Source: DASRHT01 sp035650355 (lineage in GTDB: Bacteria > Chloroflexota > Ktedonobacteria > Ktedonobacterales > Ktedonobacteraceae). From it: DNA of 64,000 bases. The stretch is taken from assembly GCA_035650355.1 (NCBI GenBank), contig DASRHT010000080.1:62001-126000 (forward strand). Reading direction: 5' to 3'. The notes beneath the pieces were generated by a model. It made no database searches and had not been told where the DNA came from. It saw only the letters and a program-made list of their open reading frames with translations. Of the stretch, positions 58,585 to 64,000 are shown piece after piece (within the stretch, counting starts at the first letter, position 1; every line of letters begins with the position of its first letter). The translations under genes were made by a program, and so were the position numbers.

Positions 58585-60081
58585 GCTCTAAAGCCGCTCC
58601 ACTACTTTTATTCGTCATCGGCTCCACTGCCTCCCTTGCCTCTCCTGTCGGCAAAGGACTAGGCTTGTCATCCAACTCTATCCGCGCCCCGCGTTGCCTC
58701 TGGCGATAGTCAATCCAGATTACCAGGCCCACCATTGTCACGCCAACCAGTGCAATGCCTATAAACTTATAGATGCGCGTCAAACCGAGAGCAAGAACGC
58801 CGAAGGTGAGCGTCAGGCCGTAAAACATGTAACAGATCTGTCTCACGCTCAGGCCGGTCGCCAGCAAGCGATGATGCAGATGGCTTTTATCATAGTGTGA
58901 AGGTGTCTGCTTATGACGGATACGGTTAATGATGACAACCGCGACATCCAGAATGGGAATGCCCAGCACCATCAGCGCCAGCGCCACTTTTGCCCCACCC
59001 ATAATCGAGATCACGGCTAAGCCCAATCCCAGGAATTGCGAGCCGCTATCGCCCATGAATATCTTCGCGGGATTCCAGTTATGCGGCAGGAAACCAAGCG
59101 TGGCGCCGGTGAAGATGCCAGCAAGAAAGGCGATGCTATGCTGATTCAACTCCCAGCTAATGATGGTGATAAACAGGCCGGTGATTGCTACAATGCCCGT
59201 CGCCAGCCCATCCAGGCCATCAATCCAGTTGACAGTATTCATCATGCCCACCATCCAGAACCAGGTAAAGAGCACGGCAGGGATAGCCAGCCAGCTTATA
59301 TCGGGTTTGTGGATAAAAAGCGAGATTTCCGGCTCCAGATACCACGGCAGGGAAGGCTGTCTAATCGGCACGCCGAAGGGATTGCTGAAACCAAACAGCA
59401 GGACGCCGCGAAACTGCAAGGCCATGAGGTCTGGACCAAGCACAATAATGACGGCAATGGTCTGGGCCAGCAATTTGGTCCTGGGTTTCAAGCCCTTCAC
59501 ATCATCATAGGCATGTACTGCCACAATCAATGTGGCGGCAATGAGGAGCAGCACATAAGAGACCAGCTCACTCGGATACGTCTGCCCAAAAATCACCTGT
59601 GTCTTGTTAAGATCGCCGGGTTCGTAGAAGAAGATGGAGGCGATCACAAATGCCAGGAACATGGCCACTCCGCCCAGGCGAGGGACAGCAACGGTATGCA
59701 CGCGTCGCTCCTCAGGCTGATCCAGCCAACCCATTTTACGACACAGTTTTATCACAACGAATGTAAGGAGGTAGGCCAGGATAAATGCAGAGACGCTACC
59801 AAGCAATAAGACCACAACATCTGGAAGGGGGGGAAGAGGAAGGGATGAGAACTTCTGAGTATATGCTATGCTTGCCATACTCGCCACAGCCATTAGATGC
59901 CTCCCTATAAAGCGGAATAATTGAGCACAATAGCGAAAATCGGGAATCGCACCCTTATTCGTCCGATTATAGACTTCTATATAAAAAAACGCAAATAACG
60001 AAACATTTGGCGGTACTGGCCACGGAGATTACTGTATTGCATACTTGTTGCCATAAACATACCTTAGAGAGGGGCTCACCA

Positions 60082-60948
60082 TCAAATGGTAATGTGTAAT
60101 AGCCGATCCCACCCTCCATAATCCTTCTTATAAGCAATACGTGCATGCGGCCAGAGTTCATGGATCAATTGCATCAGGGGTTCGCGCTGCTGATAACCAA
60201 TCTCCAATATCATTACCCCACCGCTTTTTAGCATACCAGATTGTTGTGCCTCTTTGCAGAATCGTTGCAGCAGTCCTAGTCCATATGGGCCACTAAAAAG
60301 CGCAAGATGGGGTTCGTAAGCGCGCACATCAGGAGTCAAGATCTCCATTTCGGTTGTGCCCACATAAGGCAAATTCGCGAGCAGCACATCCACCGGCTCG
60401 GGAAGGGCAGCCAGGAGATCGCCCTGCCGTAGACGGACACGATTTTCCACATGATGACGTCGGCTATTGAGCTGAGCGACCTCCAATGCGTGTGCGGAGA
60501 TATCGCAGGCATAGAGATAAGGGAGGCGTGGTTCTTCCACTGCCAGGGTAATGGCAATCGCGCCGCTCCCCGTACCGATATCTGCCACAAGCGGCTGCTC
60601 CCCGGCGTCCATTTTGCGCCGGATCACGGCCAATGCAGCCTCGACGAGCAGCTCCGTCTCCGGGCGAGGAATGAGCACGCGCTGATCAACGAAAAAGTCA
60701 AGCCCGTAAAATTCTTTCTGCCCGACCAGATATGCCACCGGTTCCCCACGGGCGCGCCGCTCGATCAAAAGCAAAAGCTGGCGTTCCTGCTCTGGGGTCA
60801 TTGGGCGCTCAGGGTAGGCGTAGAGGGTAGCGCGTTCGACGCCCAGCACATGACCTGCCAGTATCTGGGCGTCGAGGCGGGCGCTTTGCAATCCCGCCTC
60901 GGTGAGTATGCGTGTTCCGCGAGTCACAGCGTCTCCGGTTGTTACCAT
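60082..60948 (-). CDS. prmC: Release factor glutamine methyltransferase PrmC/HemK
   Basis: Methylates the Gln of the GGQ motif in peptide release factors, using SAM. 288 residues. N-terminal helical domain, then FYGLDFFVDQRVLIPRPETELLVE, the SAM motif VADIGTGSGAIAI, and NLPYVG where the family has NPPY; the Leu for Pro is a mild variant. GGGGAGA stands before the ATG. It follows the DUF2203 gene by 10 bp and is the last gene of a three-gene unit. Confidence 0.93.
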   Translation of the reverse strand: MVTTGDAVTRGTRILTEAGLQSARLDAQILAGHVLGVERATLYAYPERPMTPEQERQLLLLIERRARGEPVAYLVGQKEFYGLDFFVDQRVLIPRPETELLVEAALAVIRRKMDAGEQPLVADIGTGSGAIAITLAVEEPRLPYLYACDISAHALEVAQLNSRRHHVENRVRLRQGDLLAALPEPVDVLLANLPYVGTTEMEILTPDVRAYEPHLALFSGPYGLGLLQRFCKEAQQSGMLKSGGVMILEIGYQQREPLMQLIHELWPHARIAYKKDYGGWDRLLHITI

Positions 60949-60958
60949 CTTCTCCCCG

Positions 60959-61351
60959 CTATAGAGGTTGGCGACCGGCGAAACCCGTATGCAGGTAATG
61001 CCAGTAGGAAATACGCTCCTCCCCTAGCCGCCAGCAGAGGTAGACCTCCTCACCATCGCGCAAGCTGAGGAAATCGATCAGGCCCGTATCTGGATCTTTC
61101 AGTTCACAGCCAAAAGCCTGGAGCTCTTCGAGGGAGCTGCGCAGAGCCTGCATATGAGCAATGATCTCCTTTTGCAGCTTGAGGATACGCTCATACAGGT
61201 GATGTCCATTGCCCATTGCCCGCCGTTGCAGCTCCTCCAGTTGCGCTTCAATAGCGCGTACCTCCTGGCGATTCTCCTGAATTTTACGCAATACGATGGT
61301 GATCGACGGTAGCAACGCTTCAGCTTCTTCACGCGTAAAGTAATGAGCCAT
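60959..61351 (-). CDS. DUF2203 family protein
   Basis: 130 residues from the ATG at 61351, where YFTREEAEALLPSI begins, the usual N-terminus of the family; the frame goes 34 codons further without support. A central coiled coil (RKIQENRQEVRAIEAQLEELQRR) is followed by the family block GCELKDPDTGLIDFLS and YLCWRLGEERISYWH. The function is unknown; it is cytoplasmic. It lies between the membrane protein gene (25 bp) and prmC (10 bp). Confidence 0.9.
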   Translation of the reverse strand: MAHYFTREEAEALLPSITIVLRKIQENRQEVRAIEAQLEELQRRAMGNGHHLYERILKLQKEIIAHMQALRSSLEELQAFGCELKDPDTGLIDFLSLRDGEEVYLCWRLGEERISYWHYLHTGFAGRQPL

Positions 61352-61376
61352 ATCCCCTACCTTTCCCATAACGCCA

Positions 61377-63314
61377 TTAGTGTGTAGGAGAGGGCGTCGC
61401 CGTTGGCGTGCCACCAACGACAGGCGTCCCACCTGGAGTAGGCGTTCCCACATTACTCAGGTTAATAGTTAAGTCGTCAAAAGATGTAAAATTTACAACC
61501 GTTCCTCCGCTATTCAAGTAGCTGCCCTTGATTATATCACCCGGTTGTACCAGCGGCAGCTTGGGCGATAATCCCAGATTCGCGGTAAAAATCACATTCT
61601 GCCCCTCGATTTGCAGGTAATAGACGGTATTGCTTCCCGTCTGGATAGCTGAGACGCGCAAGACTTTGCCGGTCAGAGTCTGCGTCGTGCCCCCCGTTGG
61701 TACGCCTCCGTTGTTCCCTAACTGCGTCAGCCATTGCTGATAATCCTGCAATACCTGAGAGAGGGTGGGCTGGAATTGCACATTGCTGCCGTTCAAATTC
61801 CTGGCATCGACGATCCCCACAGCCTGAAAAATGTCGCCGCTGTCAGTACTTTGCACGTAAATGGCGACCCATGTGGGAACGTTATAGATCTGATAGAGCT
61901 GGACGCTAGCAACTCCATATCCACGAATGTTGGCCCTGGTCGATTGAAAAGTTTTCGTAACGTTATCGCCAATGCCCAGGCCAGCAAGCGGATAAAAATC
62001 GGCCTCGTTCTTATGTGTATCGAAAAGGAAGACTCCCGTGCTGGAGTTATCGTTGCTGGAAGACGACGTCATAGGAATAAGCCAGACGGGCTGATCGACG
62101 TTGTTGTAAAGCAGTTCTGGGCCGTTGACGTCAACGGCTGGCTTCTGTTGTCCTGCCCCCGATGGGTTAAACCAGGGAGCGGCATGGTACAGGCCCCACC
62201 ATTGCAGGTATTGCGTCACCGTATCCGACGGCATGACGCGATCAACCCAGCTCGGCACGTCGCTGGGCTTATACTTCTTGATGTCCCCTGTGTGAGCATC
62301 AACGATCAACACTTCGGTTAGCGTATCACCAACATAGCCGCGAATGGGCTGCATCAACGAGATCGTCCAGTACGGGTGAAAGTTATCGTCAAGTTCGAGC
62401 GTGGGATCAAGGAGGCGTCCATAGGTAAAGCCGTTCAGGTAGACGTGGCGCAGAAGGTCCTGGTTAAGCAAGGCTCCGGGAAGATAGGCAATCGAAGAGT
62501 TGCGCTGGTTCTGCTCGGTATGCAATTGTGGAACTGCCTGTGGGTCCTCGGCATCCACCACCACAAACCCGGGCGTAGTGGGGCTGGAGAGGTTGGCGAA
62601 GATGTTATTGTAAGCCAGCGGCGCGACATAATAGAGATGATGCTTGATTGATTGCAGAGTATAGCTGGCAGGGTCCACGTTATAGGCCGAGCCTAGATTC
62701 TGGCCTGTCGAGCCAAGCACCTGCTGGCCTTTATACGCGGCGACGCTCTGGCTGACGAGGACGATATGCGCGGGATCGGTCGGAGGCAGCACAGAAGATG
62801 TCTGTACTTTGACCTGGGGAATGGCAGCCAGGGCTTTGGCATTGACATCAAACCAGGTCGTGAAAATGGTGATTAGTACCGAGGCCACAATACCAATGAT
62901 GGCCGCCATGATCAGTCCGAAAATGCCCGCCGCCACGGCTCCACGCGAATAATTAGCCGGTATGCTGCGGCTCGACGAACTGCTAGAAGAGCGATAGCGC
63001 CCGGTCTGGCTGGCGGTCGCGGCCTCCTCCAGCACGCTGACAGCCGGGCGAGCGAACGCAAAGAGATTGCCAACGCAGCTAAAAATCAGCGGCCAGACGA
63101 GCCACTGCCAGCCCCAGAATGGGCCGGTTAGCGCGGGTTCGGAGAAATAGAGGATCGCCAGGCAGACCACATAGTTGAAAATGAAATACCTGACGAACCA
63201 GGAAAAGACTTTGCGGGCCTCAAACTTCTCGCGCCGTCCAAAACCCAGCCGTCCGATAGTCAGGATCACCATGATAATCAGCGTACCGATCAGTGCAAGC
63301 AGGAAGATAATCAT
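61377..63314 (-). CDS. Large membrane protein of unknown function
   Basis: 645 residues, AAGGAGAG just before the ATG. N-terminal helices at about 3-22, 40-60, 70-88 and 125-155, with a Ser-rich loop between (SSSSSSSRS). The remaining about 480 residues appear to lie outside the cell: beta-rich, with IVDAHTGDIKKYKPSDVPSWV reminiscent of PepSY-like segments, and a Pro/Thr-rich tail (GTPTPGGTPVVGGTPT). No named family recognised. First gene of the unit with DUF2203 and prmC. Confidence 0.75.
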   Translation of the reverse strand: MIIFLLALIGTLIIMVILTIGRLGFGRREKFEARKVFSWFVRYFIFNYVVCLAILYFSEPALTGPFWGWQWLVWPLIFSCVGNLFAFARPAVSVLEEAATASQTGRYRSSSSSSSRSIPANYSRGAVAAGIFGLIMAAIIGIVASVLITIFTTWFDVNAKALAAIPQVKVQTSSVLPPTDPAHIVLVSQSVAAYKGQQVLGSTGQNLGSAYNVDPASYTLQSIKHHLYYVAPLAYNNIFANLSSPTTPGFVVVDAEDPQAVPQLHTEQNQRNSSIAYLPGALLNQDLLRHVYLNGFTYGRLLDPTLELDDNFHPYWTISLMQPIRGYVGDTLTEVLIVDAHTGDIKKYKPSDVPSWVDRVMPSDTVTQYLQWWGLYHAAPWFNPSGAGQQKPAVDVNGPELLYNNVDQPVWLIPMTSSSSNDNSSTGVFLFDTHKNEADFYPLAGLGIGDNVTKTFQSTRANIRGYGVASVQLYQIYNVPTWVAIYVQSTDSGDIFQAVGIVDARNLNGSNVQFQPTLSQVLQDYQQWLTQLGNNGGVPTGGTTQTLTGKVLRVSAIQTGSNTVYYLQIEGQNVIFTANLGLSPKLPLVQPGDIIKGSYLNSGGTVVNFTSFDDLTINLSNVGTPTPGGTPVVGGTPTATPSPTH

Positions 63315-63468
63315 CAGATCTCTCCTTATTTTTACGGATTTATAACACCATCAAACTATGTACGTATGAGCTACCCATCAAGGTTTCTATCCGGCAGCAA
63401 CGCCTGCAATAATTAGTTTTATTGTAGTGCATAACAGACGTAATAACAATGGAAAAGCAGCAATACCC

Positions 63469-63645
63469 CAGGGCTTTTCCGTTTTCGTCATGCTCACAGG
63501 GCGAAGCCCTGCTCGCAAGAGGAGAGAGGTGCAGGCAACGCCGCGTCGCGGCGTTGCCTGCACCTCTCTCCTCTTGCCCTGCGCCCCGAACGGGGAGCGA
63601 ACCCAGGCGGCAGGAGTCAGAGGAGAGGAACACGGAAAAGCCCTG
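63469..63645. mobile_element. MITE-like element, copy C (177 bp)
   Basis: The same length and orientation as copy A, with only scattered differences (for example CGCGTCGCG at the centre instead of CGCGACGCG). Flanked by CAGCAATACC at 63458-63467 and 63646-63655. It lies upstream of both the membrane-protein gene (minus) and the sulfite-oxidase-like gene (plus). The rest of 63315-63825 has no gene. Confidence 0.85.
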
Positions 63646-63825
63646 CAGCAATACCGGGGAATATTGCCTGCCGTCATCGTGTTTTTGAAGGTAGCCTGGC
63701 TATTACTCCAGGCATATGATTTGTATGCTATTGTCCATCTTTTCATTATGAGTAGTTTTTCATTTTTCTCAAAGAAAGAAAGCCAGTCAAACATTACCTC
63801 CAGAGGAGCAAAGGAGCAAAAACTC

Positions 63826-64000
63826 ATGCCATTGTTTGGAAAAAAAGCCCCTGTTGAGATAGAGAAACGCCCCGATGGGCTGGATCGCCTGCCGCCAGGC
63901 CAATACCTGACGAAAAAATGGCCCGTGCTGAGCTACGAACGAACCCCCAGAGGGATACCGCCCGATTGGAAATTGAAGATTACCGGCAAGGTTAAGCATC
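63826..64000 (+). CDS. Sulfite-oxidase-like molybdopterin oxidoreductase, N-terminus (3' truncated)
   Basis: Only 58 codons lie in the window. The ATG has AAGGAG about 12 nt upstream. The sequence DRLPPGQYLTKKWPVLSYE and IPPDWKLKITGKV match the usual start of cytoplasmic sulfite oxidase-like (YedY-related) oxidoreductases, where the first strand leads to the molybdopterin domain. The cofactor Cys would lie beyond the edge. The C-terminal part must be read from the next segment. Confidence 0.7.
   Translation, partial: MPLFGKKAPVEIEKRPDGLDRLPPGQYLTKKWPVLSYERTPRGIPPDWKLKITGKVKH

Overview
The window looks like chromosomal DNA of a Chloroflexota bacterium, most likely of the Ktedonobacteria. This is an inference from gene content, not a search: large NB-ARC/WD40 proteins, a very large secreted RHS protein with a Hint domain, a PknG-like kinase with zinc ribbons, a T-box leader in front of thrS, a SecA with a long N-terminal insertion, and good Shine-Dalgarno sites (AAAGGAG or GGAGG) in front of most genes. 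Most housekeeping genes are GC-rich; several islands are visibly AT-richer.

Layout. 1-8.2 kb: 3' part of an NB-ARC/14-blade WD40 gene, a small unknown gene, an alpha/beta hydrolase, an orphan CoxL-like molybdenum hydroxylase, an internally deleted MFS transporter and a tiny Cys/His protein. 8.3-13.6 kb: an AT-rich pair, a XRE-NB-ARC-WD40 STAND protein divergent from a TIR-nucleoside-phosphorylase fusion, with palindromic candidate operators between them. This is the best candidate for an undescribed conflict (defence) system here. 13.6-18.8 kb: a membrane GAF histidine kinase and a tandem nitrilase whose second domain has lost its catalytic Cys. 19.3-31.4 kb: a polymorphic-toxin locus with a secreted RHS-Hint-toxin gene, two related candidate immunity genes, an orphan Rhs C-terminal cassette, a small membrane protein and an RHS pseudogene fragment. 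31.4-41 kb: T-box/thrS, the glyoxylate-shunt pair aceA-aceB, and secA. 41-48 kb: a GH5-like secreted glycosidase, a structured non-coding RNA candidate with its own promoter and terminator (6S-like shape), and an operon of PknG-like kinase, VWA protein (frameshifted) and membrane protein. 48-55 kb: an aldehyde dehydrogenase, a Uma2 nuclease-like protein, a YtxH-like protein, two coupled unknown genes, a XRE-TPR regulator and an aerolysin-like protein. 55-64 kb: uvrA, a TagO/WecA-type transferase, prmC with a DUF2203 gene and a membrane protein, then the start of a sulfite-oxidase-like gene.

Three copies of a MITE-like element (about 177, 129 and 177 bp) lie between genes at 33.7, 40.8 and 63.5 kb. 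All have the same inverted ends and each is flanked by a direct repeat of about 10 bp, so the family has transposed in this genome although no transposase gene is present in the window. I saw no tRNA, rRNA, CRISPR array or complete insertion sequence.
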